A DNA stretch of 21,445 nucleotides from Actinomycetota bacterium (GTDB lineage: Bacteria > Actinomycetota > Acidimicrobiia > Acidimicrobiales > Poriferisodaliceae). The stretch covers positions 1 to 21,445 of the forward strand of contig PCCJ01000027.1 in NCBI GenBank assembly GCA_002731665.1. The letters run 5' to 3'. Every line of letters begins with the position of its first letter. The first letter of the stretch is position 1. The notes below the pieces were generated by a model. That model was not told where the DNA came from and did not search any database. It saw only the letters and a program-made list of their open reading frames with translations. Made by a program: the position numbers and the translations under genes. Shown here in pieces: positions 1 through 6,937 of the stretch.

Positions 1-473
1 CCGGGCTCCCACCAGGGTTCCTCGGCTGCCAAGCGGTCACATACATAGTCCCAATCAAGGGCAGACTTCCCCGGCAATGCCTCTCGAAATGCAGCCACTC
101 CAGCTGTGTGATTTAACATCATTCGGTTCGTAACTTTTTCTTTACCCCTAGTAGCAAACTCAGGCCAGACTTCCGAGACCGGCGCGTCCAGATCGAGATA
201 TCCGCGATCAGATAATAAATGCGCTGCCAAAGCAACCCCGCCCTTAGTCGCCGAATGAAACACAACCATGGTGTCTTCTTGCCAAGGAGTATCGTCGTAG
301 TCGACGACTCCCGCCCAAAGATCCACTTTCGTTTCACCTTCGTGCATCACACAGACTGAGGCGCCAACTTCATTCTGGTTCTCAAAATTGTGGATGAAGG
401 CTCTCAGAACTGGTTCCCAGCCTTCTTCTACTTGCCCATTAATTTGAATAGTCACGATTAAAGGTTCGCGCAT
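1..473 (-). CDS. Beta-lactamase-family serine hydrolase (class C / EstB-like), N-terminal part, truncated by window edge
   Basis: Reading the minus strand from the ATG at 473 gives an open frame that runs off the window after about 157 codons. Residues 74-77 read SATK, the SxxK nucleophile motif of the beta-lactamase/transpeptidase-like family, followed by a typical LNHTAG stretch about 45 residues later. No signal peptide is visible, so a cytoplasmic esterase or hydrolase is more likely than an antibiotic-resistance or periplasmic enzyme. The C-terminal half, including the third conserved motif, lies outside the window. The gene is divergent from the SDR at 576, with about 100 bp between. 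The family assignment is good, but the substrate is unknown: these proteins range from carboxylesterases to D-aminopeptidases. Confidence 0.8.
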   Translation of the reverse strand, partial: MREPLIVTIQINGQVEEGWEPVLRAFIHNFENQNEVGASVCVMHEGETKVDLWAGVVDYDDTPWQEDTMVVFHSATKGGVALAAHLLSDRGYLDLDAPVSEVWPEFATRGKEKVTNRMMLNHTAGVAAFREALPGKSALDWDYVCDRLAAEEPWWEP

Positions 474-575
474 ATTTTTTCAAAAAGCTCCCCTAGTTAG
501 CCGGGTTTTCAAATACCTCGCTAAATTGTGGACCGAATGCAGCGAATCGCTCATTCCTTCCTGAAAGAGAAATCT

Positions 576-1478
576 ATGGCAGAGCTCGGCTTTGATGGAA
601 AAGTAGCAATTGTTACCGGCGCTGGGGGTGGGCTCGGACGCGAACATGCACTGCTGTTAGCAGATCGCGGAGCACGCTTATTAGTTAATGATCTTGGAGG
701 CGCTATCGACGGAACGGGCGGCGATGAGGGGCCTGCCCAAAAAGTAGCTGATGAGATAAATACTGCTGGCGGTATTGCTATTGCCGATGGAAATTCAGTT
801 AGCGACCCTGCTGGCGGGGCCGCTATCGTCCAAACTGCAATGAGTGAATTCGGGCGCATCGATATTGTCGTCAATAACGCCGGCATTCTAAGAGACAAGA
901 CTTTTCATAACCTCGAAGACGACGAACTGTCAGACGTAATCGACGTTCATCTTAAGGGCGCTTTCTATGTGACTCGGCCAGCATGGGTGCACATGCGAGA
1001 TCAAGGCTACGGACGGGTTATTAACACAGCGTCCGCTTCAGGAATAATCGGCAACTTTGGGCAAAGCAATTATGGTGCGGCAAAAATGGGGTTAGTTGGG
1101 TTCACGAACGTACTCGCCATGGAGGGCGCTAAACACAACATCAGGGCGAACGCTATTGCCCCTATTGCCCGAACTCGAATGACTGAAGAGCTGTTGGGGC
1201 CTCTAGCAGACTCACTACAACCCGGAGAAGTAGCTCCTCTGGTCGCTTTTCTTGCACATGAAGATTGTCCAGTAAACGGCGAAACATTTAGTGTTGGCGG
1301 TGGTCGGGTAGCTCGATTCTTTGTTGGCCTAACACAAGGCTGGTGCTCCCCCGGACATTCTGTCGAAGACGTCAGGGATCAATGGGAAGCTATTGAAGAC
1401 CAAGATGGGTACATAGTACCTAAGACGACCCTTGAAGAATTCCGTCTGCTTGCGAAGATGCTCAAAGAAGCTCGGTGA
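576..1478 (+). CDS. Short-chain dehydrogenase/reductase, HSD17B4-like (3R)-hydroxyacyl-CoA dehydrogenase type
   Basis: A Rossmann-fold NAD(P)-dependent oxidoreductase of about 300 residues. The nucleotide motif TGAGGGLG is at residues 14-21, NNAG at 100-103, the catalytic Ser near 153, and YGAAK with Tyr166/Lys170. The insertion rich in Gly after VNDLGG and the C-terminal GGGRVAR segment are typical of the dehydrogenase domain of peroxisomal multifunctional enzyme type 2 and its bacterial homologues. Those enzymes oxidise (3R)-hydroxyacyl-CoA, so that role is inferred from the family. The open frame extends upstream to a GTG at 528, but I chose the ATG at 576 because homology starts there and an AGAGA purine stretch lies 5 nt upstream. 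A TAAATT box at 522-527 could serve as -10 for a short leader. A perfect hairpin overlaps the stop codon. Confidence 0.87.
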   Translation: MAELGFDGKVAIVTGAGGGLGREHALLLADRGARLLVNDLGGAIDGTGGDEGPAQKVADEINTAGGIAIADGNSVSDPAGGAAIVQTAMSEFGRIDIVVNNAGILRDKTFHNLEDDELSDVIDVHLKGAFYVTRPAWVHMRDQGYGRVINTASASGIIGNFGQSNYGAAKMGLVGFTNVLAMEGAKHNIRANAIAPIARTRMTEELLGPLADSLQPGEVAPLVAFLAHEDCPVNGETFSVGGGRVARFFVGLTQGWCSPGHSVEDVRDQWEAIEDQDGYIVPKTTLEEFRLLAKMLKEAR

Positions 1479-1485
1479 GCTTCTT
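1465..1485 (+). terminator. Hairpin spanning the SDR stop codon, possible terminator
   Basis: A perfect 9-bp inverted repeat, AAGAAGCTC and GAGCTTCTT, is separated by a 3-nt loop (GGT). It lies across the TGA stop at 1476-1478. The downstream sequence is pyrimidine-rich (CTTCTTCAGTTCT) but has no clean T-run, so this is either a weak intrinsic terminator or a 3'-end stabilising hairpin. Confidence 0.35.
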
Positions 1486-1542
1486 CAGTTCTACCGCCTT
1501 CAACAAAGTAGACATTCACCCAATCCGATAGCGTGAACAACA

Positions 1543-2526
1543 ATGATCAAGCGCAAAAAACGTGTTCCAGCGGCGCGTCCTAAATCAATCAACAAAAATC
1601 CGATAATCGCCGGTGACCTCACGCCTACCCGAGCGGTGCCCCAGTCGATTGTCAGACCCGACTATGCCGAAAGTGGCTACCCCATTGCCAAAGCTCCAAA
1701 GGATCTCCGTAAAGACGAAGAGACCCTGGAGCGTATGAGGTTCGCGGGCTCCGCTGCTCGAACAGTTCTGCGTGCCGTTGCGGCAGAAATTCAGCCAGGT
1801 ATCACGACAGATTATCTCGACCAAGTCTGCCATGAGGCGTGCCTCGACTTAGGTGGCTACCCAAGCCCGCTAAACTACAACGGGTACCCGAAATCTCTTT
1901 GTACCTCAGTTAACGAAGTAATCTGCCATGGAATTCCTGATAGTCGAAGGCTAAAAAATGGCGACATCATTAACTGCGACGTAACGATTTTTATTAATGG
2001 TGTACATGGCGACCACAGCGAAACATTCATGGTAGGCGAAGTAGACGAGGCCTCAAAAAAGCTCATTAAAGTAACACGAGAGGCCATGTACCTAGGAATC
2101 GGCGCTGTCGAATCTGGTGGCCCAGTCAACGCCATAGGACGAGCAATCCAACAGCACGCCGAGGCCGCCGGGTATGGAGTCGTTAGAGAATTCATTGGGC
2201 ATGGTGTGGGCGAAATTTTCCATCACCAACCGAATATTCCACATTACTACGAGCCCTCTGCCACATTTGAGTTTCAAGCCGGCATGACATTCACGATAGA
2301 ACCAATGATTACCCTGGGATCATACAAAGCCCAAATGTGGGATGACGGTTGGACAGCTACGACAATTGACTTGAGCCGAACTGCTCAATTCGAACACACT
2401 ATTCTTGTCCACGAGCACGGAGTTGAACTACTCACCGTAGACGAGGGAGAACCTCAACCATTCATGCCTGGGAATGACAAGACTATTTGGCCGATGCAGG
2501 TTGATCTTAAAGCCATAGGCCAATAG
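1543..2526 (+). CDS. map: Methionine aminopeptidase, type I
   Basis: This enzyme removes N-terminal methionine from new proteins. The pita-bread fold metal ligands are all visible at Asp146, Asp157, His220, Glu253 and Glu284, and the substrate-binding His129 sits in the ICHGIPD motif. The segment LTPTRAVP...RPDYA at about 26-41 matches the N-terminal linker seen in actinobacterial MetAPs. Two additions are notable. There is a strongly basic leader (residues 1-19) ahead of that linker, and about 25 residues after the usual C-terminus (roughly 302-327). At 327 residues it is longer than the usual ~255-290. No clear Shine-Dalgarno is present; a TAGCGT box lies 8 nt before the ATG. The LysM gene follows after 2 nt, so the two are probably cotranscribed. 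Confidence 0.95.
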   Translation: MIKRKKRVPAARPKSINKNPIIAGDLTPTRAVPQSIVRPDYAESGYPIAKAPKDLRKDEETLERMRFAGSAARTVLRAVAAEIQPGITTDYLDQVCHEACLDLGGYPSPLNYNGYPKSLCTSVNEVICHGIPDSRRLKNGDIINCDVTIFINGVHGDHSETFMVGEVDEASKKLIKVTREAMYLGIGAVESGGPVNAIGRAIQQHAEAAGYGVVREFIGHGVGEIFHHQPNIPHYYEPSATFEFQAGMTFTIEPMITLGSYKAQMWDDGWTATTIDLSRTAQFEHTILVHEHGVELLTVDEGEPQPFMPGNDKTIWPMQVDLKAIGQ

Positions 2527-2528
2527 AA

Positions 2529-2894
2529 ATGTCGCAGTTCCTTCCCAACGTGGTCAAAAGTTACTCTAAGGGCTCATTCGCCACGTGCCTGATACTGGCC
2601 TTTTTTGTTGTTTTCGCTACATCCGGATGCAACGATTCGGACTCAGTCACGGTAGTCCCAACGACTACACCAGTATTGACAACTTTACGTCCAGAGATGA
2701 CTACTACGACCACAGAAAAAGTACGCCAACGGAAAGTCTACGTCGTTCAGCCTGGCGACACTTTAAGCATCATCGCAAAGGGTTTTGAAGTTACTGTAGA
2801 GGCGCTAATGGCTGAGAACGGCAAGGAAACAACAATTCTCAGCATTGGCGAGCAGCTAGTAATTCCACCATCCGACAACGAAAAAGTCGATTAA
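2529..2894 (+). CDS. LysM-domain lipoprotein (first of a tandem pair)
   Basis: A 121-residue predicted exported protein. Residues 1-33 form a signal peptide with a hydrophobic core (about 17-30) ending in TSG before Cys34, a non-canonical but plausible lipobox. A Thr-rich, low-complexity linker (about 41-65) leads to one LysM domain at about 69-113, recognisable by VQPGDTLSIIA and the closing IGEQLVIP. LysM binds N-acetylglucosamine-containing glycans such as peptidoglycan, so a cell-envelope tether is likely. There is no catalytic domain. It starts 2 nt after map and ends 1 nt before a second LysM lipoprotein, which indicates one transcript and probable translational coupling. Confidence 0.8.
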   Translation: MSQFLPNVVKSYSKGSFATCLILAFFVVFATSGCNDSDSVTVVPTTTPVLTTLRPEMTTTTTEKVRQRKVYVVQPGDTLSIIAKGFEVTVEALMAENGKETTILSIGEQLVIPPSDNEKVD

Positions 2895-2895
2895 G

Positions 2896-3306
2896 ATGAG
2901 GTCGGCAGGGCCCCGATTCATCACTTTAGTAGGCGCCTTTATGATTGCTTTAAGCCCCATAATTTCCAGTTGTACGCCTCAAAAAAACTCTGATAATTCT
3001 AGCGTAATCATAAACATCACTCGAACAAGTAGTACCTCCGTCGCAACTAAAATTCCTATTAACCAGGTCAGATATACAGTCGCAAGTGGCGACACACTTA
3101 TAGCGATTGCTAACCGATTCGAAATCCATTTAAACCATCTAGTCAGAGCAAACAATATCGCAGACCCGACATTAATCTATGTCGGACAGGTACTAATAAT
3201 TCCACCGCCACCGGACCAAAGTCTTGAACCAATGCTAACAGTCGCACCGCCCACCAATCCATCCTTGCCTCCCATAGAGACAACTACGACTTTGAGAAAC
3301 AATTGA
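2896..3306 (+). CDS. LysM-domain lipoprotein (second of a tandem pair)
   Basis: A 136-residue predicted lipoprotein. The signal peptide has a hydrophobic core at about 10-22 and a clear lipobox, ISSC, with Cys26 as the lipidated residue. After a Ser/Thr/Asn-rich linker, one LysM domain spans about 59-102 (VASGDTLIAIA ... VGQVLIIP). It is followed by a Pro/Thr-rich tail of about 35 residues with no predicted fold. It has the same architecture as the preceding gene but low sequence identity outside LysM, so the two look like an old duplication. Only 1 nt separates the stop of the first from this ATG. The role is presumably in the cell envelope, and the partner is unknown. Confidence 0.8.
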   Translation: MRSAGPRFITLVGAFMIALSPIISSCTPQKNSDNSSVIINITRTSSTSVATKIPINQVRYTVASGDTLIAIANRFEIHLNHLVRANNIADPTLIYVGQVLIIPPPPDQSLEPMLTVAPPTNPSLPPIETTTTLRNN

Positions 3307-3379
3307 TAGTTTTAATAGCTGTACCAAAGATTTCTCAACCGAGTAACCAACGTCTAATGCCCGAATTTTTACAACTATT

Positions 3380-3898
3380 ATGAACTTCAATCAAATAGAC
3401 GAGCTGATAGACCAGTGGTGGGATCAGTGGCGCGGACACCCTACGCTCGACAAACTTTTTTATGCATCCTCTAATCTCGGAGATTTCAGTCTCATTTGGC
3501 ACATAGTCGGCGGCCTAGCCGCACTACCACCCGGCAAGAAGGCCAACCAGGCGCTCCGATTTAGCGCTCTCATGGGGGTTGAATCACTTATTGTCAATCA
3601 GCTAATAAAACGCCAATTCAACCGATCGCGACCAGGAAGCGCACATGACAATGTTTCCAAGTATCAACTCAGAGAACCGATAACGTCAAGTTTTCCTTCC
3701 GGCCATGCTTCAGCAGCTTTTTGTGCCGCAACTGTGTTGGCGCGACAAACAAGAATTGGCAACATCTGGTTCGTACCTGCCGCTTTCATTTCAATGTCGC
3801 GAGTACACGTTCGTCTGCACCACGCCTCAGACTTAGCCGGCGGAGCCTTAATTGGGTCGATTCTCGGAAAGCTAACTCACCGATTTATCGGTAAATAA
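3380..3898 (+). CDS. PAP2-family membrane phosphatase
   Basis: A 172-residue phosphatidic-acid-phosphatase type 2 protein. The three signature motifs are intact: K77xxxxxxR84P85, P106SGH109 (His109 as general acid), and S140R141xxxxxH147xxxD151 (His147 as nucleophile). Hydrophobic stretches at about 36-50, 61-76, 110-120, 130-140 and 150-163 fit the membrane-embedded family. Possible substrates are phosphatidic acid, phosphatidylglycerophosphate or undecaprenyl diphosphate, and the sequence does not decide. It lies 73 bp after the LysM pair, so the neighbourhood is cell-envelope in flavour. It is convergent with a small unknown gene. Confidence 0.9.
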   Translation: MNFNQIDELIDQWWDQWRGHPTLDKLFYASSNLGDFSLIWHIVGGLAALPPGKKANQALRFSALMGVESLIVNQLIKRQFNRSRPGSAHDNVSKYQLREPITSSFPSGHASAAFCAATVLARQTRIGNIWFVPAAFISMSRVHVRLHHASDLAGGALIGSILGKLTHRFIGK

Positions 3899-3910
3899 GA
3901 AACGAAATTT

Positions 3911-3922
3911 AGTTACGTAACT
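3911..3922. repeat. 12-bp perfect palindrome in a convergent junction
   Basis: AGTTACGTAACT is a perfect palindrome in the 33-bp gap between the PAP2 stop (3898) and the stop of the convergent small gene (3932). Flanking bases pair further after one mismatch. It could be a protein-binding site or the base of a weak shared terminator hairpin, and nothing in the sequence distinguishes these. Confidence 0.35.
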
Positions 3923-3931
3923 CAAGAACCC

Positions 3932-4189
3932 TTAAGCCTGAGCTGAAACCTGATCCTCTAACACAAGCTCAAGGCCTGATATGTCTTCAACTGATTTCGT
4001 CGAACTTTTGCTCAAAACGCTCCGAACATCTAGCAAGAGATCCGTAACTTCATTTGAAGACACAAGTTCACGGTGAAGAAAATCGTTCAGCGCACCGTCA
4101 ATGACTCCAAGGGCTTCTGAGATGATTGGTAGATCTTGTGTTTCGGTCACCTTCTGCTCCTTGTCTGCCGGAGGACTTCCAGCACCCAT
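3932..4189 (-). CDS. Small acidic hypothetical protein
   Basis: An 85-residue protein I do not recognise. It has no signal peptide or membrane segment. The first ~18 residues are polar and probably disordered. The rest is acidic, with alternating hydrophobic positions (for example the LLLDVRSVL stretch around 50-58) suggesting two or three amphipathic helices. Coding use seems likely because it fills a gap between a convergent and a divergent neighbour, and because a TAGGGT box sits exactly 6 nt before the ATG, as in other leaderless-looking genes here. Small helical proteins of this kind are common next to unrelated genes in actinobacteria, so no function is proposed. Confidence 0.6.
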   Translation of the reverse strand: MGAGSPPADKEQKVTETQDLPIISEALGVIDGALNDFLHRELVSSNEVTDLLLDVRSVLSKSSTKSVEDISGLELVLEDQVSAQA

Positions 4190-4195
4190 GGCCTT

Positions 4196-4201
4196 ACCCT
4201 A
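4196..4201 (-). promoter_or_regulatory. Candidate -10 box, leaderless start for the small acidic gene
   Basis: On the minus strand TAGGGT (TAnnnT) is followed by 6 nt and then the ATG at 4189. That places the expected transcription start at or next to the A of the start codon. No convincing -35 box was identified. Confidence 0.4.
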
Positions 4202-4265
4202 GCGTCTAATAACAGGTAAATAGGGGGATATTTACGACACTTCGTCAACAAACGATTTCAGCGGC

Positions 4266-4271
4266 TACCGT
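4266..4271 (+). promoter_or_regulatory. Candidate -10 box for the LLM oxidoreductase
   Basis: TACCGT (TAnnnT) ends 7 nt before the ATG at 4279, consistent with a leaderless transcript. The divergent small gene has an equivalent box, so both starts in this 89-bp divergent gap show the same geometry. Confidence 0.35.
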
Positions 4272-4278
4272 CAGGCAG

Positions 4279-5274
4279 ATGAGTAGTGAGAAAAACCCCC
4301 TCGGAGTTACTTTTGGAAGCCTGGGAGTACTTGGCCCACGAGCAGTAACCGAAATAGCACAAATCGCCCAATCACTCGATTACAAATCTTTTTGGACAGT
4401 GGAAGCTACTGGCACAGATGCATTCACTCTCCTTGGGTCTGTTGCTAACGCCGTTTCGCCCATGGACCTTGGCACTGGAATCATTCCTATTCAAATCAGG
4501 ACTCCGGCACTGACTGCAATGACCGCAGCCACTCTTCAATCTCTTGCACCAACTCAAAACATTTGGCTAGGAATAGGAACTTCAGCACCAGGAATCTTGA
4601 GTCAGCATGGGCTAGAGATGACTGATCGACCAATCGCCATGATGCGCGAATACGTAGCATTACTTCGTGCTTGTTTTAGCGGCGAATCAGTTACCTTTGA
4701 AGGTGATTTTTGGCAAGTTAAACGCTTCCGCCTCGGCCTCAAAAAAACTGAACGAGAACCGAAAATTGTGCTTGCCGCCCTGAATCCCCAGATGCTGAAA
4801 CTAGCCGGCGAAATAGCAGACGGGGTTCTTCTCAATTATATTCCAGCTTCATACATTCCTACTGCCATCAAAGAAGTTCGCTCTGGAGGACCCGCCACAA
4901 TTATGAGCTACGTCCATGCAGCAGTTGGGGATTTAGAGCAATCTGCAACCTCTGCTCGCAAAGACCTTTTCAACTATGCCATGGCTGACGGGTACGCACG
5001 AATGTTCAGATCGGCAGGCTTTGAAACCGAAATACAGGAGCTTCGCTTAAAGCAATCCGAACGCGATCGCGACGGGGCCCTAGCCGCTATATCTGAAAAC
5101 ATGATTCAATCAATTGACTTCATTGGTAGCTCCAAGGAAGTAACACAATTTGTCCAAAGCTATATTGAGGCCGGAGTAGAATACCCAATCCTGATGCCTC
5201 TTCCATGGGGAGAGAACCGCCATAGTGTCGCCGTCCAAACAATGGAAGCAGCCGCTAACGCGACACAGGCCTAA
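4279..5274 (+). CDS. LLM-class (F420-dependent-type) oxidoreductase
   Basis: A 331-residue bacterial luciferase-like TIM-barrel protein. Family signs are the N-terminal GVTFGSLGVLG strand, FWTVEATGTDAF at about 39-49, GTGIIPIQIRTP at about 65-76 and LGIGTSAPG at about 97-105. The actinobacterial branch uses coenzyme F420 (others use FMN), which is an inference because the cofactor cannot be read directly. The IVLAALNPQMLKLAGE segment and overall length match the gene at 17886-18854, so the two are paralogues of one subfamily. The substrate is unknown. It is monocistronic, divergent from a small gene and convergent with msrA. Confidence 0.85.
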   Translation: MSSEKNPLGVTFGSLGVLGPRAVTEIAQIAQSLDYKSFWTVEATGTDAFTLLGSVANAVSPMDLGTGIIPIQIRTPALTAMTAATLQSLAPTQNIWLGIGTSAPGILSQHGLEMTDRPIAMMREYVALLRACFSGESVTFEGDFWQVKRFRLGLKKTEREPKIVLAALNPQMLKLAGEIADGVLLNYIPASYIPTAIKEVRSGGPATIMSYVHAAVGDLEQSATSARKDLFNYAMADGYARMFRSAGFETEIQELRLKQSERDRDGALAAISENMIQSIDFIGSSKEVTQFVQSYIEAGVEYPILMPLPWGENRHSVAVQTMEAAANATQA

Positions 5275-5293
5275 CAACTCTGCTCAGATTTCT

Positions 5294-5941
5294 CTATGTA
5301 TTCAAACCCACAGGACAGGTCAAACCTGTGCCGCCCATACCACAGTATCCATTAGGCACCTTGTGTAAGTACTGCTGATGGTAATGCTCTGCGTAGTAGA
5401 ACGCGCCGAGGTCTTCCACCTCGGTTGTGATCGGTCCATAGCCAGCTGCGTCTATGACTCGCTGGAATCGGCGCAATGAGCTTTGCGCTTCCTCTTTTTG
5501 GGAATCACTTGTGACGTAGATACCCGATCTATATTGCGTCCCTAAATCATTTCCCTGTCGCATCCCTTGCGTAGGATCATGATTCTCCCAGAACAATCTC
5601 ATCAAGTCACTAAAAGTCGTTTTTTCCGGATCGAAGGCCACAAGCACAACCTCATTGTGACCTGTCAGTCCCGAACAGACTTCTTCATAAGATGGGTTTT
5701 CAGTAAACCCTCCCACGTACCCAACGGCGGTAGTTTTAACACCGTCTGCCTCCCAAAAAACTCTCTCAGCTCCCCAGAAACAGCCCATTCCCACCACAAA
5801 TATTTCAGTGCCGAGATCAAAAGGCGGAGTCATCGAAACTCCTAAAACCTCATGAAACTCAGGCACGGGAACCTTAGCTAAACGCCCAGGAAGCGCTGAT
5901 TTCTCATCTGGCATTTCAATTTTTCTATTCCACATCACCAT
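5294..5941 (-). CDS. msrA: Peptide-methionine (S)-S-oxide reductase
   Basis: MsrA repairs oxidised methionine in proteins and free methionine sulfoxide. The catalytic motif GCFWG is at 53-57 with Cys54 as nucleophile. Resolving cysteines are present in the C-terminal part at Cys200 (NGYCG) and Cys209 (LTCP). The [13 protein letters not shown] and GTQYRS segments are diagnostic, and the 215-residue length with a ~45-residue N-terminal extension is typical of actinobacterial MsrA. I kept the first ATG because AGGGAG lies 8 nt upstream (5950-5955); the alternative ATG at 5935 would be too far. No MsrB gene is adjacent. The gene is divergent from the MaoC operon. Confidence 0.97.
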   Translation of the reverse strand: MVMWNRKIEMPDEKSALPGRLAKVPVPEFHEVLGVSMTPPFDLGTEIFVVGMGCFWGAERVFWEADGVKTTAVGYVGGFTENPSYEEVCSGLTGHNEVVLVAFDPEKTTFSDLMRLFWENHDPTQGMRQGNDLGTQYRSGIYVTSDSQKEEAQSSLRRFQRVIDAAGYGPITTEVEDLGAFYYAEHYHQQYLHKVPNGYCGMGGTGLTCPVGLNT

Positions 5942-6005
5942 GTGACTTACTCCCTCTTATTGGCAACAGTACTAGGTCGCTCAAACTTCTTCGGCTCAGA
6001 TGGCG

Positions 6006-6011
6006 TAACAT
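6006..6011 (+). promoter_or_regulatory. Candidate -10 box, leaderless start of the MaoC-LLM operon
   Basis: TAACAT (TAnnnT) is followed by exactly 6 nt and the ATG at 6018, the geometry of leaderless actinobacterial transcripts. No Shine-Dalgarno sequence is visible before this start. Confidence 0.42.
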
Positions 6012-6017
6012 CTTCAA

Positions 6018-6509
6018 ATGTCAACTTCACTCATTCCACCTGAGTCACTCGCGCGTATCGGTGAAATTCTATACGGTCCTATCACCGTCGCAATAAATGA
6101 ACGCGAAGCCCAGAGATATGCTCTCGCTGTGGGCGACGAAAATCCCATTTATTTCGATGAGTCTGCCGCCAAAGCCGCAGGCTACAAAACCATAACCGTG
6201 CCTCCAACGTTTGTTACCCATGCGATGGTAATCCCAAAGCCCCTTTCAACGCTTCGCACAGATGGTCTTTACAGAGACGGAACAGGGGTTCGTCTTGAGG
6301 TGGCTCGAATGATGTTCGGAGGTGAAGAATGGGACTTCCTTGAGCCTGTCTACATCGGAGACGAAATAACAGCCACAGCTCGCCTCGCCGCACTTGATCA
6401 AAAAAGTGGCAGCAAAGGGCCATTCGTTCGTCAGGTAAGAGAAACAACTTTCGTTAACCAAGAAATGACCACAGTTGCTCGTTCACGTCAGATCGGTATA
6501 GCTCGATGA
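6018..6509 (+). CDS. FAS1-like/MaoC N-terminal hot-dog subunit (probable acyl-CoA hydratase subunit, non-catalytic half)
   Basis: A 163-residue single hot-dog-fold protein of the MaoC N-terminal (FAS1-type dehydratase) kind. The hydratase-2-like segment GDENPIYFDE is at about 39-48. The position usually held by the catalytic His in this motif is Tyr45, and PPTF follows at about 62-65. This suggests the regulatory or substrate-binding half of a heteromeric hydratase, as in HadAB- or ChsH-type enzymes (family knowledge). Its stop overlaps the ATG of the next gene (ATGA at 6506-6509), the expected arrangement for two subunits made in equal amounts. The substrate, probably an enoyl-CoA or enoyl-ACP, is unresolved. 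Confidence 0.8.
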   Translation: MSTSLIPPESLARIGEILYGPITVAINEREAQRYALAVGDENPIYFDESAAKAAGYKTITVPPTFVTHAMVIPKPLSTLRTDGLYRDGTGVRLEVARMMFGGEEWDFLEPVYIGDEITATARLAALDQKSGSKGPFVRQVRETTFVNQEMTTVARSRQIGIAR

Positions 6510-6937
6510 AACAACAAACAATAGAAAGCATTTCAGTTGGAGATCAACTGCCCGTGCTCCACAAATCAGCCGACGAAGCCCAACTTTTTTTATACAGCGC
6601 TGCCAGCTTCAACCCACATAGGATTCACTACGATCGCACATACGCTGAGTTTGAAGGCCATACAGACATTATCGTCCATGGACCCCTCCAAGGTTCCTGG
6701 CTTACCCAGTTTGTAACCGATTGGGCCGGGCCGGCATCTCGGCTTTTAAACATAACTTGGCAAAATCGGGCTAGCGCACTAGTCGGCGAGAATCTCGAGT
6801 TCCATGGTTCTGTGACCGAGGTCAACCAGACCGAAAGAACCGCATTGCTTTCGCTTGAAGAAAGAAACAAAAGTGGTGCGATCTTGATGCCCGCTACAGC
6901 TCTTATAAAGCTTCCGTCAGAAAACACACTCAAATGA
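6506..6937 (+). CDS. MaoC-family dehydratase/hydratase subunit (probable catalytic half)
   Basis: A 143-residue single hot-dog protein. The segment FNPHRIHYDRTYA at about 35-47 followed by VHGPLQGSWL at about 57-66 is the signature of the catalytic half of mesaconyl-C4-CoA/itaconyl-CoA hydratase-like and FAS1-type dehydratases. His41 is the probable catalytic His. Translation is coupled to the previous subunit by a 4-nt overlap and to the following LLM oxidoreductase by another (6934-6937). A heterodimer of the two MaoC proteins catalysing reversible hydration of an enoyl-CoA is the natural reading. Which acyl chain is used is not determined. Confidence 0.82.
   Translation: MKQQTIESISVGDQLPVLHKSADEAQLFLYSAASFNPHRIHYDRTYAEFEGHTDIIVHGPLQGSWLTQFVTDWAGPASRLLNITWQNRASALVGENLEFHGSVTEVNQTERTALLSLEERNKSGAILMPATALIKLPSENTLK

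Noticed and set aside
119..337. 72-codon minus-strand frame
   Set aside because: It overlaps the real serine-hydrolase frame, which contains SATK and is open from 473 to the window edge; this one is basic and shows no domain.
5315..5329. ACAGGT/ACCTGT hairpin near the msrA end
   Set aside because: It encodes conserved C-terminal residues of MsrA around the second resolving Cys, so the repeat is probably a by-product of coding.
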